This document shows, in pieces, positions 21,476 through 29,413 of a DNA stretch of 64,000 nucleotides. Each line of letters opens with the position of its first letter. Positions within the stretch are counted from its first letter, which is position 1. The position numbers and the translations under genes are program-made. The stretch is taken from positions 1-64,000 of the forward strand of contig JAAYFI010000006.1 in the NCBI GenBank assembly GCA_012728315.1. Reading direction: 5' to 3'. The stretch comes from Gammaproteobacteria bacterium (lineage in GTDB: Bacteria > Pseudomonadota > Gammaproteobacteria > Pseudomonadales > Pseudomonadaceae). The notes under the pieces are model-generated. The model saw only the letters and a list, made by a program, of their open reading frames with translations. It had not been told where the DNA came from and ran no database searches.

Positions 21476-21650
21476 TTGTATTTCCTTTATATGATTAAGT
21501 CAGACATCGGTTGGTATAACACCGCTCTACTGTACGTTAGCTCAAGCAGAGTAGCGAGAACTGCTGGTAGATCAACCCAACACCGAGTATTCAATGCAGG
21601 CCAGCAGAATAAACGAGCGCCTGAGTAAAGAAAAGCGCTCGCTCTCACTT

Positions 21651-22232
21651 TTACAATGTGATTTTAGTGCCCAGCAACATTAAAAAACCTGCCAACCACG
21701 TAGGGTGCGCCGGCCATGCTGGCGCTGTCACGAGGTTACCTTCAAGGTGCGCACCGGTGACATCCAACTCAACATAATGGCCACCAGCCATTTCCACATC
21801 AGGTCCACAGGCCGGATAGGCGGCGCATTCACGGTCATCCAAAATACCGGCAGCGGCTAACAATTGTGGGCCATGGCACACTGCGGCAATCGGCTTGTCA
21901 GCGTGATCAAAAGCTTGCACGAGCTCAAGTACCGTTGCATTTAAACGCAAGTACTCTGGTGAGCGGCCGCCTGGGACAAGCAAAGCGTCGTAATCCTCTG
22001 CTTTAACCTCATCAAAATCGAAATTTAAAACAAAGTTATGACCCGGCTTTTCGCTGTAGGTTTGATCGCCTTCAAAGTCATGAATCGCGGTACGAACAAA
22101 TTCACCGGCTTTTTTCCCAGGGCATACGGCATGCACGGTATGACCAACCATCTGTAACGCCTGAAATGGCACCATGACTTCGTAATCTTCTACGTAATCG
22201 CCCACTAACATCAGAATCTTTTTCGCAGCCAT
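21651..22232 (-). CDS. DJ-1/PfpI family protein
   Basis: A 193-residue class I glutamine amidotransferase-like protein. The nucleophile-elbow cysteine is C119 in [13 protein letters not shown], and the partner glutamate lies in VEDYEVMVP near residue 18. Family members act as proteases, glyoxalases or deglycase-like stress proteins. The sequence alone does not decide which. It lies between tpx and a ChaN lipoprotein, all on the same strand but with gaps of about 180 nt, so probably separate units. Confidence 0.88.
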   Translation of the reverse strand: MAAKKILMLVGDYVEDYEVMVPFQALQMVGHTVHAVCPGKKAGEFVRTAIHDFEGDQTYSEKPGHNFVLNFDFDEVKAEDYDALLVPGGRSPEYLRLNATVLELVQAFDHADKPIAAVCHGPQLLAAAGILDDRECAAYPACGPDVEMAGGHYVELDVTGAHLEGNLVTAPAWPAHPTWLAGFLMLLGTKITL

Positions 22233-22412
22233 GAGGCGCTCCTACAATGAATAAATATGACGCTCTAGATTACACGTAAAAGGTGGCCGAGAAATGACAG
22301 AGTAAAATTTACTTGTCCATCAAACCCACTTAAGCCCGCCGCACCTTGAGCAATTTCTTTATCAAAAGACACCCAGCTGAAAATATGACTATGATCATGG
22401 CGCTACGCAGGT

Positions 22413-23336
22413 CTATAAATCAGCACAATAATCTTTCGCTGCAACCGCTGGGGTATACCAAACAAAATCCGCACTGCCCGCCTCAACATCCTGATCGGCT
22501 TCAGCAAAAATCAATACGCGCTGTTGGCTGGCAACAGGCGCTTGCAAGTCACGGATATGCAAAGGAACACCTAAGTCGTAACGCACATGATAGGCACCCG
22601 CGATCAATAATGCAGGGCGCGCTGCATCCAGCAGAACTGTCGCCATGCTGCGATCGCGTTGTTGCTGCACAGCTAACATTGCAGGCAACTGTGTTTCTGG
22701 CAGTTTATTACAATGCGACTCGCGGATCTGCTCAGATAAGCGCTGAGTGACATCCTCGCGGGTGGACTCAGTCCCGATTAACTCTGGCGGGTTACGATAA
22801 ATAGCCATTAATCCATCACGGTTCAAGTTTGCGCCCAGTAACGGGTATGGCTGCTGAACAAGGTGCGTAACCAGCTCATCATACTGTTGCCAGTCCCAAC
22901 CTTTGTCCCAACTGAGTGCGGCGGGCAAATCTTCCGGCATCGAGCCTTCGCGCAACTGGCTTTGCACTTGATTGATAGCCTCTTGCTGCGTGACCGTAAG
23001 CATCTCCATCACCACACTGCCCTGTGTACGCCGTGCCTCTAGGGCCTGTATCAACCACAACTGCAAGGCGTGGTGATCCGCGTTATCGTGCTTTTCGCCC
23101 AACAAAACCAGAGGTGCCTCAGCTAACTCAGTCAGTAGCTGACTCAAGGCGATGGTTGCACCGCTGCGCAAGTCAAGGATATAGCCCAAACGCGGATTAT
23201 CGCGCTCACGTGGACTTTGCCATTCGGGTAAAGGCTGCTCTGTTACCACTGTAACGGGCACAGCAGCGCCCTGCTGTTTAGGTATAAGCTGACAGGCACT
23301 GAGCAAAGCAAACAGCGCAAATAAAAACCAACGCAT
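22413..23336 (-). CDS. ChaN family haem-binding lipoprotein
   Basis: A 307-residue lipoprotein (signal MRWFLFALFALLSAC, lipid Cys15) with a ChaN/Tiki-type domain (PF04187). The motif LLGEKHDNADHHALQLWLIQ near residue 76 and the later LLIAGAYHVRYDLGVPLHI are typical. ChaN of Campylobacter binds haem; a role in iron or haem uptake is inferred from the family. No haem transporter is adjacent. Confidence 0.87.
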   Translation of the reverse strand: MRWFLFALFALLSACQLIPKQQGAAVPVTVVTEQPLPEWQSPRERDNPRLGYILDLRSGATIALSQLLTELAEAPLVLLGEKHDNADHHALQLWLIQALEARRTQGSVVMEMLTVTQQEAINQVQSQLREGSMPEDLPAALSWDKGWDWQQYDELVTHLVQQPYPLLGANLNRDGLMAIYRNPPELIGTESTREDVTQRLSEQIRESHCNKLPETQLPAMLAVQQQRDRSMATVLLDAARPALLIAGAYHVRYDLGVPLHIRDLQAPVASQQRVLIFAEADQDVEAGSADFVWYTPAVAAKDYCADL

Positions 23337-23855
23337 TTCATACCTCTATCATTTACACGCTCAAGCGAACAATCACACCAACCGAGCAGAATGACAACTT
23401 TATTCAATCTAACGGATCAGCGCTATTGAAGTTGGGGGATGCACTCGCTTGATGCTAACCCGTTCTGCTGGCAGCTGATGGTTATCCGCCTGCGCCAAAA
23501 ACAGCATATCGCCGACCATTTTGGCCGTACGTTTATAGTGGCATAGTGAATTTGGCCACCTAATTAGATGTGCTACAAAGCTCGCTTAGCGCAAGCTCTA
23601 TGAGCCACCACAAAAGCTCTGCCGCACCACTACGGAGCACTCTACGCCCCGCAATCACTTAGAGCCATTTAACCTATTGGTTTACCAAGGCTTTCTGCCT
23701 TACCCGAGGGTTTAATGTGCATTAAAGTGATCGTACGTTTTTCCTCAGCATTGAGTTTTCATAGCTGCAGCCCGCCAGAATCTGGTTATCAGTTTTCTTG
23801 ATTTACTGATGGCCAGACTTGTGACTGCACTCAGAGAGGATATAAACAGACAGGC
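23337..23855. other. Gene-free stretch with decayed sequence
   Basis: This 519-nt stretch lies between the ChaN gene and the tRNA terminator. It holds a heavy-metal sensor kinase scar (annotated separately). The sequence next to it (about 23536-23600, including TGAATTTGGCCACC) interrupts that scar abruptly and may be the end of an old insertion, but I could not match it to a named element. The rest shows no gene. Confidence 0.4.
23409..23534 (-). pseudogene. Fragment of a CusS/CopS-type heavy-metal sensor histidine kinase
   Basis: The minus strand from 23534 encodes RTAKMVGDMLFLAQADNHQL, followed by PAERVSI and an in-frame stop at 23409. This closely resembles the helix after the H-box in CusS-type kinases (E. 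coli CusS has a near-identical MVSDMLFLAQADN segment). Both the sensor/H-box part and the ATPase domain are missing, so only about 42 codons remain. It is a scar of a lost copper/silver-type two-component system. Confidence rests on my recall of the family motif. Confidence 0.65.
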
Positions 23856-23885
23856 AAAAAAAAGGGCTAGCTTGCGCTAACCCTT
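23856..23885 (-). terminator. Rho-independent terminator of tRNA-Met
   Basis: A 10-bp stem (AAGGGTTAGC / GCTAGCCCTT on the minus strand, one G-T pair) with a GCAA tetraloop is followed by a run of T. It lies 9 nt past the CCA end of the tRNA. Confidence 0.85.
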
Positions 23886-23894
23886 AAAAAAATC

Positions 23895-23971
23895 TGGTGG
23901 CTACACCGGGACTTGAACCTGGGACATCAGCATTATGAATGCTGCGCTCTAACCAACTGAGCTATGTAGCC
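23895..23971 (-). tRNA. tRNA-Met (CAU), elongator type
   Basis: A complete 77-nt cloverleaf on the minus strand. It has acceptor arms GGCTACA/TGTAGCC with encoded CCA, a D-loop AGCTCAGTTGGTTAGAGC, an anticodon stem CAGCA/TGCTG around loop TTCATAA (anticodon CAT), and T-arm GGTTCAAGTCC. The sequence resembles pseudomonad elongator tRNA-Met and not the initiator, which has an unpaired C1. A lysidine-type tRNA-Ile2 also reads CAT and is not fully excluded. Confidence 0.93.
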
Positions 23972-24047
23972 TTGGATGGCGCGCATTATTCTCGGATTCA
24001 GCCATGATGTCAAGCGCTTTCTAACAAAATAGCTGAATATTCTTCCC

Positions 24048-25517
24048 TTAAGCTTTAGCGACAGCCTTTCCTAAATGCTTTTGATGCTGCATCACTAATG
24101 CAATCAAGCAAACTATCGCAACTGCAATACCAATAGGCTTGCTGTATTCCATTGGTAGATTCAAACCAATTCCAGCTGTTGCAATATAGGACACGCTGAT
24201 CGCTGTACCAATCACGGCAGGAATACTGGCAATCCAGTGGAAAGTGCCTCTGTCGAACAAGTACTTGGTTGCAAGCCATAGCACGCTGGTTGATAGCAGC
24301 ATATTGGAGAACGCGAAGTAGCGCCAAATCAATGAGAAGTCCAAGAAGGTCATCAGGTAGCCAACACCCAACAACGGTAGGGATAACATCAGACGGTGAC
24401 GCATGGTTTGCGAGATATTAAACGCATCCATAATGGTTAAGCGTAATGAACGGAACGCCGTATCACCCGAAGTAATCGGGAAAATAGCCACAGCTAGAAT
24501 CGCCATAATGCCGCCAAAGACACCGAGATAAGTGGTGGCAATATGGTTAACCACTAAGCCTGGACCGCCCTGAGCAAGCATTGCCTTTAAGCCGACATAG
24601 CCTTCCGGGAAAGCAGCAATACCAGCCAATGCCCACACGCAAGCAACAAGACCTTCACACATCATTGCGCCATAAAACACAGGACGCGCATACTTCTCAT
24701 TGGTAAGGCAACGAGCAATCATGGGTGACTGCGTTGAGTGGAAACCACTGATCGCACCACAGGTAATGGTCACAAACAGCAGCGGCCATACCGGCAAACC
24801 ATCAGGATTGGGCTCTAACAAACTGTGATCATGCCCTCTGAAGTAAGAGAAAATATCATTCACTTCAGCTAAGTGCGGTGCATTAAATAATAACGCAACC
24901 GCAACCAAGGTGGTCATCACAATCATTAACAAACCAAAGAGTGGATAAAGCTTGGTAATGATTTTGTCAATCGGCAGCAATGTCGCTAAAAAATAGTAAG
25001 CGAGAATCACCAACACCCAAAAGGTGTTGCCAGCGAAAATAGTGCCTTCAAAAAACGACAAATTACTCAGCAGACCCGCTGGGCTCATGATGAAAACCAC
25101 ACCCACAAAAAACAGCAGCATGCAGGTGAACAACAACATCACGCCTTTAAAAATCACGTTGTAATAGTGGCCAGCAATTTCTGGCAAGCTCTTACCGTCT
25201 TCTTTTAGGCTCATTACCCCGGAAAAGTAGTCATGCACCGCGCCGCCAAGCACGTTACCAATAACAATCCAAACCAAAGCAACTGGGCCATAGAGCGCAC
25301 CCAAAATAGGACCAAAAATAGGACCTACCCCGGCAATATTCAAAAACTGAATTAAAAACGCTCGAGCAGGGCTAATCGGAACATAGTCAACGCCATCGCG
25401 CAAACGTTCTTGTGGAGTTTTAGCTGTAGGATCGATGCCCGCCTGTTTTTCAACAAAGGGGCTATAGAACTTATAGCCGAGGATAAGCAAGGTGATACTG
25501 GCAAAGAACATTAGCAT
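24048..25517 (-). CDS. cstA: CstA family carbon starvation protein / pyruvate-type transporter
   Basis: A 489-residue polytopic inner-membrane protein. The CstA core is clear: PISPARAFLIQFLNIAGVGPIFGPILGA (residues about 47-74), GNVLGGAVHDYFSGVMS, and TCGAISGFHSTQSPMIARCL. CstA/BtsT proteins import peptides and pyruvate under carbon limitation. At 489 residues it belongs to the short CstA clade; the E. coli-type proteins are about 700 residues. The usual small YbdD partner gene is not next to it. Monocistronic, divergent from the response-regulator gene. Confidence 0.9.
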   Translation of the reverse strand: MLMFFASITLLILGYKFYSPFVEKQAGIDPTAKTPQERLRDGVDYVPISPARAFLIQFLNIAGVGPIFGPILGALYGPVALVWIVIGNVLGGAVHDYFSGVMSLKEDGKSLPEIAGHYYNVIFKGVMLLFTCMLLFFVGVVFIMSPAGLLSNLSFFEGTIFAGNTFWVLVILAYYFLATLLPIDKIITKLYPLFGLLMIVMTTLVAVALLFNAPHLAEVNDIFSYFRGHDHSLLEPNPDGLPVWPLLFVTITCGAISGFHSTQSPMIARCLTNEKYARPVFYGAMMCEGLVACVWALAGIAAFPEGYVGLKAMLAQGGPGLVVNHIATTYLGVFGGIMAILAVAIFPITSGDTAFRSLRLTIMDAFNISQTMRHRLMLSLPLLGVGYLMTFLDFSLIWRYFAFSNMLLSTSVLWLATKYLFDRGTFHWIASIPAVIGTAISVSYIATAGIGLNLPMEYSKPIGIAVAIVCLIALVMQHQKHLGKAVAKA

Positions 25518-25793
25518 ATGAAGAATTCCTGATCATCTTAGGGATTTAAAGCAAGTAATAGTTCTCACTCAGCTTTAACAGCATTCTACCGATACAGCAA
25601 AGTGTAAGCGCTATACCTTAGCCTAGTATCTATAAATGATAATCAGATTTTATCACTCGACGTTGACAGAAAAATGACTGATTTGCACAACAGCCTATTT
25701 AACAGCTACAGCTATCGTGCGTATCCGCGCAATAACTATTAGACTTAGCTCAGACAATTTAATAGCAATGTACTCAATGGGATGTGCTGGACT

Positions 25794-27383
25794 ATGATCG
25801 ATTTCAGCAAAAAACGCTTCTTAGTGGTCGATGACTTTTCTGAGTTTCGCAGCTCCATCAGGGGTATTCTGCGTTTGCTCGCCGTGCAGCAAATCGACAC
25901 AGCCGCAAATGGCAATGAGGTTTTAGAGTTGTGTAGACGTCATCGCTATGATGTGATTTTGCATGACTACAACCTTGGTGAAGGCCTTAATGGGCAGCAA
26001 GTGCTGGAACAGCTGCACACAGAAAAGCTGCTCTCCCCACACTGCATCTTTATTATGGTCACGGCGGAAAACACCCAGGCCATGGTATTGGCCGCGCTCG
26101 AATGCGAGCCCGATGATTACCTAACCAAACCCTTTAACAAAGTCACCTTACAAACCCGCTTGGAACGCTTGGTGCGTCGTAAGCAAGTGCTTGCCCCAGT
26201 GCTGAATGCTAAAGAAGCGGACAACCCAATGGCCGTCATACTCGCCTGTCAAGCGATCGAGGAAAAAGAGCCGCGCCATGCCGCACTCTGTCAGCGCTAT
26301 ATGGCAGATGCCTTAGAAGCACTCGGCCGCTACCAAGAACTTGAGCAATTACTGGAACAACAAGCACGTAGCCGGCCCACCGGTTGGAATCTACAAGCCT
26401 TAGCGCGCTTATGGTTACGCCAAGGGCGTTTCGATCAAGTCACCCGCTTATTAAACGCAGCTATACGGCAATTCCCAATGATGCCGGAGCTGCACGATAT
26501 GCAAGCAGAGCTCGCAGCCTTACAAAATGATTTACCTGCCATGCTAAATGCCCTGCAAGAAGCCGTGACATTATCACCCAATACCCTGCGCCGACAGATC
26601 AAATTAGCCAGCCAAGCTTGGCTCAACAATGACAATAAAACCGCCATCCATGCATTACGCCAGTGCTGGGAAGTGGGCCGTCATTCCACTATGTTTGATC
26701 CTGAATTACTCTGGCAGCTGGCATCCATGCTGGCACAAAGCTCAGACACAGCAAAACTGCCAGACGAAGCGCAGCAATGGCTGAGCATCATTGAAAAAAA
26801 CTACCGACAAGTGCCAGAGATTCAAGCGGCCGCCGCGTTATTACGAATTGAAGAACACCGTCGTAAAAAATCTGCAACCGCTACAGCTGAGTTGTCCGCG
26901 CTGGTTGATACCTTACAAGACTACAAACATCACTATGCTGCCATCACTTTAATCCAACTGGGGGACTGGCTGGCAAAACAAGGTGCCAATAGCGCAGCTC
27001 AAGCCCTTTGGCAATTTTGTGCACAGCGCCATGCGGGCACGGCTGGAGTACTTGAGCAAATCAGCGAGCGCCTGCCCAGTCTAGACCTGCAGCCTCTGCA
27101 TACGGCCTTAAGTCTAAGCCGTCAGGCTGCAGCACTTCACTATCAAGATCAGCGTGATAAAGCTCAAGCTCTATTTGCACAAGCACTGCAGCAAGCACCC
27201 GATTTAATAGAGCTCAATATGGCCGCTGCACGCTTAGTCCAAGAGCAATTCCGACAACAGCCTCTCAGCACTGATCAACACTTAAACACCTGTTTGAAGC
27301 GCATTCACAGCCTTTCCAAACTCGACCCCGATGCTGTGGAATTTATGCGTATGCAATCCTCTTTGGAGCTGAACCCATGGTAA
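25794..27383 (+). CDS. Response regulator with C-terminal TPR-like helical domain
   Basis: A 529-residue cytoplasmic protein. The receiver domain (residues about 7-130) has the acidic pair D13/D14, the phosphoacceptor D58 in LHDYNLGEG, and the switch lysine K112 in YLTKPFN. The rest is Leu/Ala/Gln-rich helical repeats (about 140-525) resembling TPRs. No DNA-binding, GGDEF or EAL output is visible, so output is probably by protein contact. The ATG at 25794 starts close to the receiver fold; an ATG at 25782 is possible. Its stop overlaps the next gene, a sensorless histidine kinase, by 7 nt. Confidence 0.82.
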   Translation: MIDFSKKRFLVVDDFSEFRSSIRGILRLLAVQQIDTAANGNEVLELCRRHRYDVILHDYNLGEGLNGQQVLEQLHTEKLLSPHCIFIMVTAENTQAMVLAALECEPDDYLTKPFNKVTLQTRLERLVRRKQVLAPVLNAKEADNPMAVILACQAIEEKEPRHAALCQRYMADALEALGRYQELEQLLEQQARSRPTGWNLQALARLWLRQGRFDQVTRLLNAAIRQFPMMPELHDMQAELAALQNDLPAMLNALQEAVTLSPNTLRRQIKLASQAWLNNDNKTAIHALRQCWEVGRHSTMFDPELLWQLASMLAQSSDTAKLPDEAQQWLSIIEKNYRQVPEIQAAAALLRIEEHRRKKSATATAELSALVDTLQDYKHHYAAITLIQLGDWLAKQGANSAAQALWQFCAQRHAGTAGVLEQISERLPSLDLQPLHTALSLSRQAAALHYQDQRDKAQALFAQALQQAPDLIELNMAAARLVQEQFRQQPLSTDQHLNTCLKRIHSLSKLDPDAVEFMRMQSSLELNPW

Positions 27384-28078
27384 AACAGATTGACTTCTCG
27401 ACTCTGATGGCATCCACCGTACACGACATGAAAAACGTCATTGCCGCCGTCAGTCAGGCTTATGAAAGCTTATTAGCTGAAGCGCCTGAAGAGCTTCAGC
27501 GCTCGCCACAAGCACGCCTTATCGAACAAGAAGCGCTGCGTTTAGATGCCATGCTGATGCAATTACTTGGCCTGTACAAACTAGAACACGGCCAGCTGCT
27601 CTTACAGCCGGTGTACTACCGTTTAGATGAGCTGTTTGAAGACTTATACAATCGCCACCGCGAACTACTTGACTACCGTAATATCGATCTACAAATTGAG
27701 CTCGAAGAGCCCGATTTAGAAGCCTATCTCGATGTCAGTCTGATGGGCACAGTCCTAGATAACGCCATCGGTAATGCAATCAACTACTGTAAAAAAACCA
27801 TTCGCCTGACGGCGAGCCGACAAGATGATGGCGTACTGCTAACGGTCAATGATGACGGTCTAGGCTACCCAGACAGTCTCTTAGGTGCCGTACGTAACAG
27901 CCAATCCAGCAGCATTGATCGCGACAGTGGCAGCACAGGCCTTGGCTTGTACTTTGCTGCCAACATCGTGGCGATGCATGACCAAGAACACCGCCCGGCA
28001 CGTCTAGAACTGAGCAACGGCGGCACCTTGCCGGGCGCCTGCATGAAAATCTGGATTGGACTGCCAAGTTTATTTTAA
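27377..28078 (+). CDS. Sensorless cytoplasmic histidine kinase
   Basis: A 233-residue kinase with almost nothing before the H-box: H16 lies in STVHDMKNVIAAVSQAY. The ATPase domain follows, with N-box DNAIGNAINYC (about residues 125-135), G1 DDGLGYPDS and G2 STGLGLYFAANIV. There is no membrane segment or sensor domain, so input must come from a partner or from the TPR response regulator encoded just upstream, with which it is translationally coupled. HDMKN in place of the common HELRT places it among the less usual kinase families. Confidence 0.85.
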   Translation: MVKQIDFSTLMASTVHDMKNVIAAVSQAYESLLAEAPEELQRSPQARLIEQEALRLDAMLMQLLGLYKLEHGQLLLQPVYYRLDELFEDLYNRHRELLDYRNIDLQIELEEPDLEAYLDVSLMGTVLDNAIGNAINYCKKTIRLTASRQDDGVLLTVNDDGLGYPDSLLGAVRNSQSSSIDRDSGSTGLGLYFAANIVAMHDQEHRPARLELSNGGTLPGACMKIWIGLPSLF

Positions 28079-28310
28079 GCGCACACTGAGACGGTCTTTA
28101 CTGGGTTAGCTTTCACCTTGCGTATGCGTGGTAATCCAGTAAAGATCGCTAAAATCTAAGGAAGCATGCTCATAGACTTTAATGTCATTGCTTTCTCTAT
28201 GCTTTAGGTCTACAAGAACAGCAGCTATGCACGTTTTACAACAGCAAGCAGCAACCTGTACATGCTGACAGATTACAGCATGAAGGCTCACTGCTACAGG
28301 AGCACTTCTC

Positions 28311-29018
28311 ATGATTAATGTACAGATCTATCGCTACCACCCTGAACATGACAGCCATCCTTATATGGAGTCTAAAACGCTCCCTGAGGAATTTCGCAAA
28401 CAGATGGTACTCGACGCGCTGCAATACCTGCGCGAAGAAGACCCAACACTCGCCTTTCGGCGCTCATGCCGCGAAGGCGTTTGTGGCTCCGACGGCATGA
28501 ATATCAACGGTAAAAACTGGCTGGCCTGTATCAAACCCGTTGCTGAAGCCCTTGGCTCATCCAATACGCTCGTGATTCGACCTCTGCCCGGCATGCCGGT
28601 GATTCGCGATCTTGTGGTTGATCAATCATTATTTTTTCACCACTACGAACAAATCAAGCCTTGGCTGATTAACGATGACCCCACGCCATCCATTGAGCGC
28701 TTGCAAACCCCAGAACAACGTAAGCTGCTTGATGGCTTGTATGAGTGCATCTTATGTGGCTGCTGCACCTCTCAATGCCCTTCTTGGTGGTGGAATCCAG
28801 AGAAATATCGCGGCCCATCAGCATTATTGCAAGCACTGCGCTTCTTGCTTGATAGCCGTGATCGCGCTCGCATTGAGCGACTCGAAGGCCTCGAAGACCC
28901 ATTCAGCGTGTTTCGCTGCCGCAGCATCGGCAACTGCTCTTGGGTCTGCCCAAAAGGACTCAACCCAATGGGGGCAATTGGCAGAATCCGACTGGAGCTG
29001 ATGAAAGAGTCGACGTGA
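28311..29018 (+). CDS. Orphan SdhB-like iron-sulfur subunit (succinate dehydrogenase type)
   Basis: A 235-residue protein homologous to SdhB over its full length. The 2Fe-2S ligands are in SCREGVCGSDGMNINGK, and the 4Fe-4S and 3Fe-4S ligands are in CILCGCCTSQCPSWWWNP and CRSIGNCSWVCPKGLNP. All cluster cysteines and the quinone-site tryptophans are present, so it looks functional. There is no sdhC, sdhD or sdhA nearby. Differences such as LACIKPVAEALGSSN suggest a paralogue and not the main SdhB. AGGAG precedes the ATG. The stop lies 12 nt before the hairpin end of a dead IS605-type element. Confidence 0.82.
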   Translation: MINVQIYRYHPEHDSHPYMESKTLPEEFRKQMVLDALQYLREEDPTLAFRRSCREGVCGSDGMNINGKNWLACIKPVAEALGSSNTLVIRPLPGMPVIRDLVVDQSLFFHHYEQIKPWLINDDPTPSIERLQTPEQRKLLDGLYECILCGCCTSQCPSWWWNPEKYRGPSALLQALRFLLDSRDRARIERLEGLEDPFSVFRCRSIGNCSWVCPKGLNPMGAIGRIRLELMKEST

Positions 29019-29030
29019 ATGACATCCTCT

Positions 29031-29046
29031 CCGTCCTAAAGGACGG
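29031..29046. repeat. Right-end hairpin of an IS200/IS605-type element
   Basis: A perfect 6-bp hairpin CCGTCC-TAAA-GGACGG within CCTCTCCGTCCTAAAGGACGG is the form seen at the end of many tnpB-carrying IS200/IS605 elements. It lies immediately after the TnpB remnant in the latter's reading direction (minus strand) and close to the SdhB stop. Confidence 0.6.
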
Positions 29047-29352
29047 TGATTTCTACTGCTAGACGGCCATGTCCGACCCCTGAGAATGTTTTGTGCCGCA
29101 TTAACATCGCGGTCATCGTGCGTGACACCACACGCACGGCACGTCCATTCTCTTACTCCAAGTCCTGCGATACCTTTCGGCCTCGATTCGGGCAAAACCC
29201 ACAACTCGAACAGGTTTGGGTGGTGTATGCATCGTTAACCTACTTAAAAACAATGCCTGCGTGAGCGCATTTATAGTCCAGCATTGTTTTTAATTGACCC
29301 CAGCCAGCATCCAGCACTGCCTTGGCCATCTTGGTTTTAACAAGTTTTCCAT
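29047..29352 (-). pseudogene. Decayed TnpB (IS200/IS605 OrfB) C-terminal remnant
   Basis: The minus strand reads MENLLKTKMAKAVLDAGWGQ (the ENL of RuvC-II is visible) and DYKCAHAGIVF. An in-frame TAG at 29240-29242 follows, then YTTQTCSSCG. After a frameshift near 29185 come GLGVREWTCRACG, the second half of the zinc finger, and DRDVNAAQNI (RuvC-III aspartate). RuvC-I and the N-terminal half are gone. Two inactivating lesions plus a truncation make this a dead transposon-associated nuclease gene. The remaining boundaries are approximate. Confidence 0.88.
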
Positions 29353-29373
29353 CCCCGCACTAAAAGTACGGGG
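29353..29373. repeat. Second IS605-type end hairpin, abutting the TnpB fragment
   Basis: CCCCGCACTAAAAGTACGGGG forms a near-perfect hairpin (one C/A mismatch) of the kind found at the right end of IS200/IS605 elements. It directly adjoins the first codon of the truncated TnpB frame, where no end hairpin of the same copy should be. A second element end was probably fused here by insertion or deletion. Confidence 0.5.
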
Positions 29374-29413
29374 TCTTTCGCGCAAAATTGATAAATAACG
29401 CGAACTACACCCC

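Noticed and set aside
25632-25654. Fur-box-like sequence (AATGATAATCA) between cstA and the response regulator
   Set aside because: Only the central 11 bases fit; the flanks match poorly and neither gene is an obvious iron-regulated gene.
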